This document shows, piece by piece, positions 34,697 to 43,728 of a stretch of DNA of 64,000 bases. A program made the position numbers and the translations under genes. Location of the stretch: the NCBI GenBank assembly GCA_035403225.1, contig DAONET010000001.1:62001-126000 (forward strand), read 5' to 3'. Source of the stretch: DAIRDK01 sp035403225. Lineage in GTDB: Bacteria > Bacteroidota > Bacteroidia > Bacteroidales > FEN-979. Within the stretch, counting starts at the first letter, position 1. The number at the start of each line of letters is the position of its first letter. The notes under the pieces are model-generated. The model saw only the letters and a program-made list of their open reading frames with translations. It made no database searches and had not been told where the DNA came from.

Positions 34697-35884
34697 GTGC
34701 CCACTGCATCATTCACCACCGGACCGCGTCCTGCCAAAGTTTGTTGCCTGTTGTTTCTGGTGATATTATGCCGGTATCAGGTCATGGCTCAGGGAGAGCA
34801 CAAACTTTTCAATCAGAATCTCTATATAGAAAGCAAGGCCTATTACGGGTTTCTGTATGCCCATCACCTGGAGTTGGAGCGGTACAACGCACATTTTCCG
34901 GCGTTTGAGCTGAATGTTCAACAACTTACTTTCGGGAAGCATGAATGGGAACGTGCCTTTAATTATCCGATCATCGGCGTCGGATTATGGTATTCGTCGT
35001 TAGGCGGTTCCGACGAGATAGGACGGGCTTTTGCGCTCATGCCGTACATCAACTTCCCGTTGTTTAAGGAGAATAATTTCAGTTTCAATTTCCGCTTTGC
35101 CATCGGTCCCGGTTATCTGACGAACCGGTTTAACCGGATCTCCAACTTCAAGAACCTGGCCATTGGCTCGCATCTGAATGCAGCCGTCAACATGATGTTT
35201 GAAGCCCGTTATCGTGTCAACACCTATTTTTCCACCTCTGCCGGCATCTGCCTGCAACATTTCTCCAACGGATCATTGAAAATGCCCAATTACGGGTTGA
35301 ATGCCCCGATGTTGAGCCTGGGATTGAGTTTCAAACCGGCCCGGGAAAACAGGTTTATCTCCGACCGTTTCTACCCTCCGGTGGAGCCCTACTCGGCCAT
35401 TCTCACTCATTCCATTGAATTTGACGTCGGCGTTTCGGCCGGATACAAGAATATGAAGGAGGTGCTCGGTAAGAATTATTACGTGTTTCATGTTTACGAG
35501 AACACTTTTTACCGGGTAAGCCGGAAAAGCAAATGGGGTATCGGCTTGGATGCATCTTATGATCCTTCGCATATTGATATTCTGAAGAAGAAGGGGACCA
35601 TCGTCGAGAACAACACGGAAATAATCCGTCCGGGCATCAATGCGGCTTATCAGTTGGTTCTCTCGCGTGTCGGTTTCATCTTCAACATCGGGGCATACCT
35701 CGGTGGAGCGGAACGCAGTAATGGTCCGCTGTATGAAAAGATTTCTGTCCAGTATCAGTTCTCCGACGACTTTTTTGCCAATGTCATGCTGAAAGTTCAT
35801 TTCGGAAGGGCCGATTACATCGGGTGGGGAATTGGTTATAAATTTGATTGGACGTTTGATAAGGGAAAAGCGCATAAACCATGA
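34697..35884 (+). CDS. Acyloxyacyl hydrolase/PagL-like lipid A deacylase family protein
   Basis: A 395-residue outer-membrane protein with an N-terminal signal (hydrophobic core at residues ~15-30, cleavage near VMAQ) and amphipathic beta strands throughout. H188 and S190 in QHFSNGS followed by KMPNYGLN match the catalytic His-Ser motif of PagL-type lipid A 3-O-deacylases. PagL itself is about 175 residues; the longer form, with perhaps two extra hairpin sets at the C terminus, is usual in Bacteroidetes. The start is GTG at 34697. It overlaps the next lipoprotein gene by four bases. Catalytic activity on lipid A is inferred from the motif only. Confidence 0.8.
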   Translation: MPTASFTTGPRPAKVCCLLFLVILCRYQVMAQGEHKLFNQNLYIESKAYYGFLYAHHLELERYNAHFPAFELNVQQLTFGKHEWERAFNYPIIGVGLWYSSLGGSDEIGRAFALMPYINFPLFKENNFSFNFRFAIGPGYLTNRFNRISNFKNLAIGSHLNAAVNMMFEARYRVNTYFSTSAGICLQHFSNGSLKMPNYGLNAPMLSLGLSFKPARENRFISDRFYPPVEPYSAILTHSIEFDVGVSAGYKNMKEVLGKNYYVFHVYENTFYRVSRKSKWGIGLDASYDPSHIDILKKKGTIVENNTEIIRPGINAAYQLVLSRVGFIFNIGAYLGGAERSNGPLYEKISVQYQFSDDFFANVMLKVHFGRADYIGWGIGYKFDWTFDKGKAHKP

Positions 35885-36621
35885 AACGTATTCCGCTATT
35901 CATCATCATGTTGATATTTTCCCTGGCTATGTTCAGCGGGTGTGAAAAATCATCGGAGAACTGCCTGAGCAACACCGGAAAGATCATTCGCCAGGTTCGT
36001 TTCCTGGAGCCGTTTGATTCGATCAGCATGAACGATAATGTGAACGTGATCCTTTCCTACGACTCAACTTGCGGGGTGACTGTTGAAGCCGGAGAGCACA
36101 TCATCGATGGCATCAAGACGGAGGTGTCGGACGGGAACCTGATCATCCACAATAACAATATCTGCAACTGGACGCGTGATTACAGCAAGCCGATCAATGT
36201 TTATATCTCTTCGGATTACTTGTGGAAGATCCGCTATAATTCCTCGGGCGACCTGACTTCGGCCACCATTCTCCCCTACGATTCCCTGAAGGTGGAAGTA
36301 TGGGGAGGTTGCGGGACAATAGAATTGAGTCTGAACATCGTTCAGGGGTATTTCAGCGAGAACCTGGGCACTGCTGATTTCCGGCTTCACGGGAGTTGTG
36401 GTATATGCAATATTTATTCGGGAGAATATGGTCCTTTTCATTGTGAGGACCTCGACATCTCCTATTGCTTCATCACGTCGTCAGGTTCCAATGATTGCTG
36501 GGTGAATGCATCGAGGATTCTGGGAGCGACGATCACCTCCATCGGCAACGTGTACTACACCGGCCAGCCCGATTCCGTTTATTCACACATCACGGGTGAA
36601 GGCCGTCTGATCCACTATTGA
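35881..36621 (+). CDS. DUF2807 (head GIN domain) lipoprotein
   Basis: A 246-residue lipoprotein with a lipobox ending at C21 (MFSGCEKS) and a DUF2807 beta-helix-like domain: alternating short strands such as SISMNDNVNVIL, VTVEAGEHIIDGIKTEV and LKVEVWGGCGTIEL. This domain is common in Bacteroidetes, where it probably forms a right-handed beta helix on the cell surface or in the periplasm; its function is unknown. It is coupled to the PagL-like gene by an ATGA overlap. The stop codon abuts that of proS on the other strand with no gap. Confidence 0.82.
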   Translation: MKRIPLFIIMLIFSLAMFSGCEKSSENCLSNTGKIIRQVRFLEPFDSISMNDNVNVILSYDSTCGVTVEAGEHIIDGIKTEVSDGNLIIHNNNICNWTRDYSKPINVYISSDYLWKIRYNSSGDLTSATILPYDSLKVEVWGGCGTIELSLNIVQGYFSENLGTADFRLHGSCGICNIYSGEYGPFHCEDLDISYCFITSSGSNDCWVNASRILGATITSIGNVYYTGQPDSVYSHITGEGRLIHY

Positions 36622-38097
36622 TCAGTATGCACGGGCAAAGAGCACCCGCTGAGTAGAAGGTCTTCCCGAATAGATGCACTTACCGTTTTCCTTGGGGTTA
36701 TTCAGCGGGATAACACGGATAGTAGCCTTGGTTTCTTCTTTGATCTTCTCTTCGGTTTCCGTAGTGCCATCCCAATGGGCGGAGATAAAGCCGCCGGTGG
36801 TGTCGAGCGTACGTTTGAACTCTTCCCAGGTATCCACCCGGAAGGTATTGTTTTCCCGGAAGTCGTAAGCCTTGGCAAACAGGTTTTTCTGAATCTGATC
36901 CAGCAGGTTCACGATCTTCTTTTCGATATCGGTAATCTGGAGGACATCTTTTTCGAGGGTATCGCGGCGGGCGACTTCCACGGTGCCGCTTTCCAGGTCG
37001 CGGGGTCCCACCGTGATGCGGACAGGTACGCCTTTAAACTCATATTCGGAAAACTTCCAGCCGGGTTTATGGGTTTCCTGGTCATCGTATTTTACCCGGA
37101 TACCTTTGGCTTCGAGTGCTTGTTTGACCGGGAGGATTTTTTCGGTAATAGCCGCCAGCTGATCGCTGGTTTTAAACACGGGTACGATAACAACCTGTAC
37201 CGGTGCCAACTTCGGAGGCAGCACCAGTCCGTTATCATCAGAATGCGACATGATCAGTGCGCCCATCAACCGGGTACTTACGCCCCAGGAGGTAGCCCAT
37301 ACATAATCCATCTGGTTATCCTGGTTGAGGAACTTCACATCGAAGGCCTTGGCAAAGTTTTGTCCCAAGAAGTGGCTGGTTCCGGCCTGCAGTGCTTTCC
37401 CGTCCTGCATCAGCGCTTCAATAGCATAGGTCTCGACAGCGCCGGCAAAGCGTTCATTCGGGCTCTTGATTCCTTTTATCACCGGGATAGCCATCCAGTT
37501 TTCCACAAAATCGGCATAAACATTCAGCATGGTCTCTGCTTCTGCGATAGCTTCTTCCTTGGTGGCGTGTGCGGTATGGCCTTCCTGCCAGAGAAATTCT
37601 GCTGTCCGGAGGAACAATCTTGTCCTCATTTCCCAGCGAACCACGTTGGCCCATTGGTTGATCTTCAGGGGGAGGTCACGGTATGAATGGATCCAGTTTT
37701 TATAGGTATCCCAGATGATGGTTTCGGAGGTTGGTCTGACGATCAATTCTTCTTCCAGACGTGCATCTTCATCCACCACCACTCCTTTTCCATCGGGAGA
37801 TGTTTTGAGCCGGTAATGGGTCACTACGGCACATTCTTTGGCGAAGCCTTCTACATGATGAGCTTCGCGGCTGAAGAACGATTTCGGGATGAAAATGGGG
37901 AAATAAGCGTTTGAGTGACCGGTGTCTTTAAACATTTTATCCAGGACACCCTGGATCTTTTCCCAGATAGCATAACCGTAAGGTTTGATGACCATACATC
38001 CTCTTACTGCCGAATTCTCGGCAAGGTCGGCCTTGATTACCAAGTCATTATACCATTGTGCGTAATTATCTGAGCGGGTAGATAAATCTTTAGCCAT
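36622..38097 (-). CDS. proS: Prolyl-tRNA synthetase, short archaeal/eukaryotic-like type
   Basis: A 491-residue class II synthetase. Motif 2 is visible around RPTSETIIWDTYKNWI and RWEMRTRLFLRTAEFLWQEGHTAHA, and motif 3 near SWGVSTRLMGALI. The protein lacks the ~180-residue editing insertion of bacterial-type ProRS, and has the C-terminal extension that ends in RAY, the signature of ProS type 3 used by Bacteroidetes, archaea and eukaryotes. Length (~490) agrees. A TAATTTTG element precedes it by 52 bases. It is convergent with the DUF2807 gene with zero spacing. Confidence 0.95.
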   Translation of the reverse strand: MAKDLSTRSDNYAQWYNDLVIKADLAENSAVRGCMVIKPYGYAIWEKIQGVLDKMFKDTGHSNAYFPIFIPKSFFSREAHHVEGFAKECAVVTHYRLKTSPDGKGVVVDEDARLEEELIVRPTSETIIWDTYKNWIHSYRDLPLKINQWANVVRWEMRTRLFLRTAEFLWQEGHTAHATKEEAIAEAETMLNVYADFVENWMAIPVIKGIKSPNERFAGAVETYAIEALMQDGKALQAGTSHFLGQNFAKAFDVKFLNQDNQMDYVWATSWGVSTRLMGALIMSHSDDNGLVLPPKLAPVQVVIVPVFKTSDQLAAITEKILPVKQALEAKGIRVKYDDQETHKPGWKFSEYEFKGVPVRITVGPRDLESGTVEVARRDTLEKDVLQITDIEKKIVNLLDQIQKNLFAKAYDFRENNTFRVDTWEEFKRTLDTTGGFISAHWDGTTETEEKIKEETKATIRVIPLNNPKENGKCIYSGRPSTQRVLFARAY

Positions 38098-38149
38098 TTT
38101 ACAGTTTGGTATGATATTTGCTGTTTTCTTATTACTTAAAAGAACAAGG

Positions 38150-38157
38150 CAAAATTA
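38150..38157 (-). promoter_or_regulatory. -7 promoter element for proS
   Basis: TAATTTTG on the minus strand, 52 bases upstream of the proS ATG at 38097. Confidence 0.55.
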
Positions 38158-38204
38158 AACAAAATATGGGAGTCATTACTAAAATAAAGAGTACCAAAAC
38201 ATTC

Positions 38205-38212
38205 AAAGGAGG
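38205..38212 (+). promoter_or_regulatory. Strong Shine-Dalgarno sequence fixing the lipoprotein start
   Basis: AAAGGAGG, seven bases before the ATG at 38220. Such a site is rare in this window and decides the start over an earlier in-frame ATG at 38166. Confidence 0.75.
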
Positions 38213-38219
38213 TATCATC

Positions 38220-39776
38220 ATGAACCGCATTGTTATCATTACCGTCACTTTACTGGGTCTTTCCCTGTCAGGATGCAAGACACAGCAAAACACTGCCGGC
38301 GTGAATTACGATGATGCATATGTTAAAACATCCGTCACGCAGGATTATTCACGGCCAGCCACTACCACTCCCCAAGACGTAGTCACTGTAAATGATTCGA
38401 CGGCAGCTGTCAAATCCGCCACTGTAGGTGAGGATTACAGCGATTATTCTTATTCATCGAGGGTCAAGCGTTTTCATAATGCCGAGAAGGAAGCCGGGTA
38501 CTTCGATCCTGTTTATACCGACACGGAGAATTACGACAACACGGCCACCAATGAATCCGACGCCGGATCTTCTTCTTCCCCGGATGTAAACATTTACCTG
38601 GGTACCGGTTGGGGTGGTTATTCTCCCTATACCACTATTGGTTTTTCCTATGGTTGGGGATATGACCCCTGGAACTATGGTTATTACGGATATCCTTATT
38701 CATACTGGTATTCCTCTTACTATTGGGATCCCTTCTTCTTCGGACACCATTACTATCCTTACTATTACCCGTATAATTACTACGGATACTGGAACGGATA
38801 CTGGAACGGTTATTGGGATGGTCATAACGAATACTGGGATCCTCACGGATGGGACGGCCATCATGGAGGCCCTGGTGAAGGAGGATATTACGGTCATCGT
38901 ACCTTTGTAGGCAACGGCTCATCGGGGCATTACCGTCCTGATGTCTCTGCACGATTGAAACGTGCCAGCATCACCGGCACTCCGGAGGGCAATGATGGCA
39001 CTAAACCGAGAGTGCTGCCCAACGGCACCGGGAACAATCAGCGGGTAGATCCGACCAATGTCACCACTCAGCGGGCTGTTACGGAAACACGCTCCAACAC
39101 GGTTGAACGTTCAACAGGAACCACTACTCCGGCCCAGCGTTCCAATACGGCGGTGAGGACCAATACGAACAACCAGCAACAGTATAAGTACACCCGTCCG
39201 TCCAGCGAACGTCAGGCCCCTGCCCAGAGACAGAATACCGGGTACCAGCGTCAGAACACCCAGCCGAATCCGAAGTACGCCAGACCGGGGACAGGACAGC
39301 AAGCTACCCGGACGACTACCGAGAACTACTCTTCTCCGCTTTACCGGCAGCCTAAATCCAGCCAGGAGTACCTGAGTCCGAGGTCACAGTCGACAACCAC
39401 CCGCCAGACTTCAACCCAAGGTGTGAGAACCAATAGTCAGCAGAGACAGAGCACTCCCACCCAGGGGACGCAGAGAACCTATACTACCCCGCAGAAGCAG
39501 AATGTGAACCCGGGGAACACTCCCGGCCGTAGTAATACTCCGGGATATTCGACCCCGCAGCGCCAGAACAATTCGGGATCTTCGAGAGGCAGTTACACTC
39601 CCTCCTCCCGTTCAGGCCAGAGTTATTCAACCCCGTCGCGGTCGGGTTCAACCAGGTCTTCCTATTCTGCTCCTTCACGGTCGGGCGGAAGTTCTTCATC
39701 AGCTCCGTCGCGCTCAGGCGGAAGTTCTTCTTCCCGTTCAAGTGGCAGCGGTTCATCCAACGGTCATAGAAAATAA
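38220..39776 (+). CDS. Lipoprotein with Tyr/Trp/Gly-rich region and Gln/Thr/Ser/Arg-rich tail
   Basis: A 518-residue protein whose start is fixed by a strong Shine-Dalgarno sequence and a lipoprotein signal with C19 in LSLSGCKTQQ. Residues ~120-235 are extremely aromatic, with runs of Tyr-Tyr-Pro-Tyr type and a repeated GYWN triplet (NGYWNGYWDG). After residue ~260 the protein becomes a basic, low-complexity tail of Thr, Gln, Asn, Arg, Pro and Ser with SRSG repeats at the end. No catalytic motif is visible. Similar proteins exist in Bacteroidetes and are sometimes mislabelled vitellogenin-like. A surface adhesive or matrix role is a guess. It is followed 16 bases later by an outer-membrane porin gene. 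Confidence 0.7.
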   Translation: MNRIVIITVTLLGLSLSGCKTQQNTAGVNYDDAYVKTSVTQDYSRPATTTPQDVVTVNDSTAAVKSATVGEDYSDYSYSSRVKRFHNAEKEAGYFDPVYTDTENYDNTATNESDAGSSSSPDVNIYLGTGWGGYSPYTTIGFSYGWGYDPWNYGYYGYPYSYWYSSYYWDPFFFGHHYYPYYYPYNYYGYWNGYWNGYWDGHNEYWDPHGWDGHHGGPGEGGYYGHRTFVGNGSSGHYRPDVSARLKRASITGTPEGNDGTKPRVLPNGTGNNQRVDPTNVTTQRAVTETRSNTVERSTGTTTPAQRSNTAVRTNTNNQQQYKYTRPSSERQAPAQRQNTGYQRQNTQPNPKYARPGTGQQATRTTTENYSSPLYRQPKSSQEYLSPRSQSTTTRQTSTQGVRTNSQQRQSTPTQGTQRTYTTPQKQNVNPGNTPGRSNTPGYSTPQRQNNSGSSRGSYTPSSRSGQSYSTPSRSGSTRSSYSAPSRSGGSSSSAPSRSGGSSSSRSSGSGSSNGHRK

Positions 39777-39792
39777 CTAATATCATATCCGT

Positions 39793-41253
39793 ATGAAAAA
39801 ACTTATTGCACTGTCGCTGACCTTATTGACCGCTGTCAGCCTTCATGCACAAGATTCCTGGGATGCCTTACGGTATTCCAGGATTTCTTTTAGCGGAACG
39901 AGCAGATATATAGGCCTTGGAGGATCTTCCGGAGCGGTGGGCGCCGATCTCTCCCTGCTGGCCACCAACCCGGCCGGACTCGGATTTTACAAAAGCTTCG
40001 AGTTTACGTTCACTCCCGGGGTTTCGGTCACTAACACCTGGTCGTCATACAATGACGCTCCGAAGAACAGAGATTATCAATCGAATTTTGCCTTTAACAA
40101 CATGGGATTCGTTTTTTCCTTCCCATCTAAAAAATCGGATTCAAAAAAAGGATTCCGGAACTTCAATATCGGTTTCGCCATGAACCGTCAAAATGATTAT
40201 AACAGCGCTACCCTCATCGCCGGCGACAACCATGCCAGTTCGCTGGTGAATGTTTTTACCGACGAGTTGAACCTTTCGGGAGTTTCGCAGCCTAATATCA
40301 GGGCTGCTTTCCCCTTCGATATCGGACTGGCTTATGACTGTCAGCTGATCTATTTCGACAGTCTCAACAACCAATATACCTGTGACATGCCCCAAGGAGG
40401 CGTTTATCAGGAGAAATCCATTATCACCAGCGGTTCTCTCACCGAGTATGACATCTCCGCAGGAGGGAATATCGCCGATAAAGTGTACATTGGTTTAACC
40501 ATGGGGATAGCAAGTCTCCATTATGAGCAGGATAACTACTATTATGAATTTGATTCCGGTGATTCCATTCCTTACTTCAAGTCCATGAAGTATCAATATG
40601 GTTTCACCACCGGAGGAACCGGGATCAATTTCAAAGCCGGGGTCATTTACCGTCCGGTTGAATGGTTCAGAGCGGGTCTTGCCTTTCATTCTCCCACCTG
40701 GTATGCTGACATGGAAGACACTTATTCATCGGCCATGGCTGCACGGTACGACAGCATCCTGAATCCCGAAACGCAGTACTCGCCTTATGGATATTTCAAT
40801 TATGAGATGAAAACGCCATACCGGGTGATTGGGAGTGTGGCATTCTTTATCGGACAGCGGGGTTTTATCAGCGGGGAGTATGAGTACGTGAATTACAGCC
40901 AGGCTAAGTTCCATGATGAGGACGGGTCATTCCGTGAAGTGAACAAAGACATAAGTTCCAACTTCAAGGCTCCCCTCAACTTCCGACTGGGAAGTGAATG
41001 GGTATTCGGACCATTCCGGGTCAGGGGCGGATTCGGATACAGCGGGAAGCCTGAAACATCGGGTATCACCGGGGTAAAATACACAGCCAGCTGCGGAGCA
41101 GGTTATTTCTCCAGGCATTTCTTCACCGATGTTGCTTATCAGTGGACGGGCATGAATGGAGAGTATTACCTGTATCAATCCGATCTGGTCAACGCAGCCG
41201 ACATCTGGCAACAGAGTTCTTTAATCACCGCCACGCTCGGTTTCCGTCTTTAA
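39793..41253 (+). CDS. OmpP1/FadL-family outer membrane protein
   Basis: A 486-residue beta-barrel protein with a signal peptide (cleavage after SLHAQ, ~residue 20). The N-terminal GTSRYIGLGGSSGAVGADLSLLATNPAGLGFY motif is typical of the FadL/TodX/OmpP1 family, whose plug domain starts with GxAGA-like and NPAxL elements. These proteins carry hydrophobic substrates across the outer membrane. The terminal residue is Leu after Phe-Arg rather than the usual Phe. It is convergent with the TPR gene; their 3' ends overlap by four bases. The substrate is unknown. Confidence 0.85.
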   Translation: MKKLIALSLTLLTAVSLHAQDSWDALRYSRISFSGTSRYIGLGGSSGAVGADLSLLATNPAGLGFYKSFEFTFTPGVSVTNTWSSYNDAPKNRDYQSNFAFNNMGFVFSFPSKKSDSKKGFRNFNIGFAMNRQNDYNSATLIAGDNHASSLVNVFTDELNLSGVSQPNIRAAFPFDIGLAYDCQLIYFDSLNNQYTCDMPQGGVYQEKSIITSGSLTEYDISAGGNIADKVYIGLTMGIASLHYEQDNYYYEFDSGDSIPYFKSMKYQYGFTTGGTGINFKAGVIYRPVEWFRAGLAFHSPTWYADMEDTYSSAMAARYDSILNPETQYSPYGYFNYEMKTPYRVIGSVAFFIGQRGFISGEYEYVNYSQAKFHDEDGSFREVNKDISSNFKAPLNFRLGSEWVFGPFRVRGGFGYSGKPETSGITGVKYTASCGAGYFSRHFFTDVAYQWTGMNGEYYLYQSDLVNAADIWQQSSLITATLGFRL

Positions 41254-42794
41254 CGAAGGTGTTTTTTCACCCTGTTCAAACCAGCCCTGGCCTTCTGACC
41301 AAGGCTGGTTTTGTATTCCTTGTAATCCATGGAAAGGCAGAGACGGTAGCTGGAATCGGCTGATGCATATTCATGCTGCTGTTCGTGGATGATTCCCATC
41401 TGGAGCGCTGCTCCGGCGGCATAGTACTGTGGTAATCCCTGCCCATTTTTTACGGCCAGCCGGAAATTTGTCAAGGCACGCTGACTTTGTTGCAGCGACT
41501 GGTAAATCCGTCCAAGCCGGTAGTAATACTCGGCCAGGTCGCTTTTATTCCGGATATACTGTGTCAGGCTGTTATTGAGCAATGTCTGCAGTGCGCGCTG
41601 GTAATAACCTCCATCGAAAAGGAGCCGGGCTTTCAGGAGGGGTACACAAGGCATCAGCCCGGAGGAGGCTTCGCCGGCGGCTTGTTTGTCCTCATCCACT
41701 TCCAGACTTCCCTGTGACAAGGCCTGCCGTATATATTTGCGATACGAGGCGGTATCCCCGGCCAGCAGGGAAGCCCAGGCAATTTTCTGCCAGGAAGATT
41801 TGATGTAGTTGGTTCCCCTGAATCCGGCAAGGAATTTCCGGAATGAGCCGGCGGCACCGGGATCGAGGTTATTCAGGCGGGCTGTTCCGGCCTGGAAATC
41901 GAGGAAAGAAAGGCGGTAGTCGCTTTCATTTCCGCGGTGAGAGAGGACGGCCAATGCCCGGGCATTATGGCCCGTTTTCAGGTAGATATTGGCTTTTGCA
42001 TAGATGACCAGCGGACTTTGTGCGTAAAGACGGAGGTCGGGGTCGGTGTCGAACTTGGCTATGACAGCCATGGCACAGTCCGGATTGTTCCGGAGATTGA
42101 CATTAATCAGCGCCGCCACGATACATGCGGGGCTCTTCAGGGAACAGATGAAAGGGTCACCGCCCTGGTAGTCTATTATCCGCTGGATGTGGGCAGCGCC
42201 CTGTTCGATGTTGCCTCCCAGTCCGGCCATACTGGCGAGCCATTTATAGTTATCGGGAATGATTCCGGCGAGGACATTCATGATCCCCAGTCCAAGCCGA
42301 TCGGGCATGAAAGCCGGGTAGCGGGCATGGTTTTCTTTCAGCAGTTCGTTGGCTCTTTTCAGTTCGAGCCCGGCTGTGGCGTATTCCCGGAACTTCAACC
42401 TCGCGAAGGCCCATTGGATATTCAGGTCGGCGAGGCAGAAGCGATAATAGGGTGATGACTCCATACCTTTCGACAGCAGGTCGATCCGTTTTTTCATCAG
42501 ATCACGGTGCTGGTTGAAATAGGACAGGTCTTCGCCGGTAAAAAGGATCAGGAAATCAATATAGTTTTCGATATAAACCGGTATCAGGTTATCCGGGTTA
42601 AGGATTTTTTCCTGGCGGAGTAGGTTTCCGGCTTCGTTAAAGCGGAACATCATCACGGCATCCCATGCCTGCCGGCAGACAGGATTAAACTCATATTTCT
42701 GGCTACGGGCGGGAAGGTATAAAAGAACGAGGGCGCTTGTCAGGAAAAGGATCTTCCTGCAAAACGCCCCCGGATGTTGAATAGAAAGGATCAT
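41250..42794 (-). CDS. Secreted tetratricopeptide repeat protein
   Basis: A 514-residue protein with a signal peptide (hydrophobic core ~residues 14-27, ending PARSQ) and a helical body with scattered TPR-like pairs, clearest near the C terminus (LAEYYYRLGRIYQSLQQSQRALTNFRLA and GIIHEQQHEYASADSSYRL). No enzymatic motif is visible. It is the third gene of a minus-strand operon and overlaps the upstream zinc-ribbon gene by four bases. This neighbour relationship with Nif3 seems common in the phylum but gives no functional hint. Confidence 0.75.
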   Translation of the reverse strand: MILSIQHPGAFCRKILFLTSALVLLYLPARSQKYEFNPVCRQAWDAVMMFRFNEAGNLLRQEKILNPDNLIPVYIENYIDFLILFTGEDLSYFNQHRDLMKKRIDLLSKGMESSPYYRFCLADLNIQWAFARLKFREYATAGLELKRANELLKENHARYPAFMPDRLGLGIMNVLAGIIPDNYKWLASMAGLGGNIEQGAAHIQRIIDYQGGDPFICSLKSPACIVAALINVNLRNNPDCAMAVIAKFDTDPDLRLYAQSPLVIYAKANIYLKTGHNARALAVLSHRGNESDYRLSFLDFQAGTARLNNLDPGAAGSFRKFLAGFRGTNYIKSSWQKIAWASLLAGDTASYRKYIRQALSQGSLEVDEDKQAAGEASSGLMPCVPLLKARLLFDGGYYQRALQTLLNNSLTQYIRNKSDLAEYYYRLGRIYQSLQQSQRALTNFRLAVKNGQGLPQYYAAGAALQMGIIHEQQHEYASADSSYRLCLSMDYKEYKTSLGQKARAGLNRVKKHLR

Positions 42795-43717
42795 TCTTTC
42801 ACGATGTTGACGATATCGTCATCCACCAGGATCCTCCCGCAATATTCGCAAACGATGATTTTTTTATGCATTTTGATATCCAGCTGATGCTGAGGTGGAA
42901 TCTTATTGAAGCAGCCGCCGCAAGCGTCGCGTTCGATCTGAACCACCGCCAGTCCGTTCCGTGCATTTTTCCGGATGCGGGTGTAGGCCGTAATCAACCT
43001 TTCTTCGATCATTTTCCGGTGCTGTTCCGACTGCGTCATCAGTTCCAGTTTTTCCTTTTCCGTCTCAGCAATAATATCATCGAGTTCACCTTTCTTGATT
43101 TCGAGATCATTTTTGCGGTCCAGCAGATTTTTCTGATAAACTTCAATCTCGGTGTTTTTTGCCTGGAGGGAAGCCTCAAACTCACGGATACGTTTTTCTG
43201 ACAGTTGAATTTCGAGGTTCTGGAATTCGATCTCTTTGGAAAGAGAATCGTATTCGCGGTTGTTTCTGACATTCATCTGCTGTTCTTCGTAGCGTTTAAT
43301 CATCGCATGGCTTTCCTTGATGGCAGTCTTTTTATCGGCGATGGATTTTTCGAGGCCCGAAGATTCTTCCTGATAGTTTTGGATACGGGTTTCGAGTCCG
43401 GCGATTTCATCTTCCAGGTCCTGCACTTCAAGGGGAAGTTCACCGCGGATGATCCGAATCCTGTCTATCTGTGAGTCAATTTGTTGTAAGCTATATAGCG
43501 CAATCAGTTTTTTCTCGATGGTAATTTCAACCTTATCTTCAGCCGTCTCCGGTTTTCCCTTGGTCTGGAGAACCTCAATTTTTTCTTCCTTGACCTCCAC
43601 TTTTTCAGGTTCCGCCTTTTTTGTCTTTTTCGGAGCCTCAGTTTCCTTTGCCGTTACCTTTTTTGCCAGTTTCTCCGGCTTTGATGTGGCTACAGGTTTG
43701 CTAACGGATTTCGCCAT
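42791..43717 (-). CDS. C4-type zinc-ribbon coiled-coil protein with Lys/Glu-rich N-terminal extension
   Basis: A 308-residue soluble protein. Residues 1-60 are a low-complexity Lys/Glu/Ala/Pro/Val tail; residues ~70-245 form a long coiled coil; the C terminus is a zinc ribbon with CGGC and CEYC as the two Cys pairs. The coiled coil plus ribbon is the zf-RING_7/DUF164 family, which in other bacteria lies beside Nif3 and has been proposed to bind nucleic acid or ribosome-associated factors. The long tail is not part of the family core. It starts 11 bases after nif3 and overlaps the TPR gene by four bases. Confidence 0.85.
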   Translation of the reverse strand: MAKSVSKPVATSKPEKLAKKVTAKETEAPKKTKKAEPEKVEVKEEKIEVLQTKGKPETAEDKVEITIEKKLIALYSLQQIDSQIDRIRIIRGELPLEVQDLEDEIAGLETRIQNYQEESSGLEKSIADKKTAIKESHAMIKRYEEQQMNVRNNREYDSLSKEIEFQNLEIQLSEKRIREFEASLQAKNTEIEVYQKNLLDRKNDLEIKKGELDDIIAETEKEKLELMTQSEQHRKMIEERLITAYTRIRKNARNGLAVVQIERDACGGCFNKIPPQHQLDIKMHKKIIVCEYCGRILVDDDIVNIVKE

Positions 43718-43728
43718 AAATAAGTCTT

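Noticed and set aside
38700..38910. Alternative reading frames with Tyr/Ile-rich or Arg/Asn-rich products across the aromatic region
   Set aside because: They are shadows of the repetitive, aromatic-rich lipoprotein gene, which has a signal peptide and a Shine-Dalgarno site.
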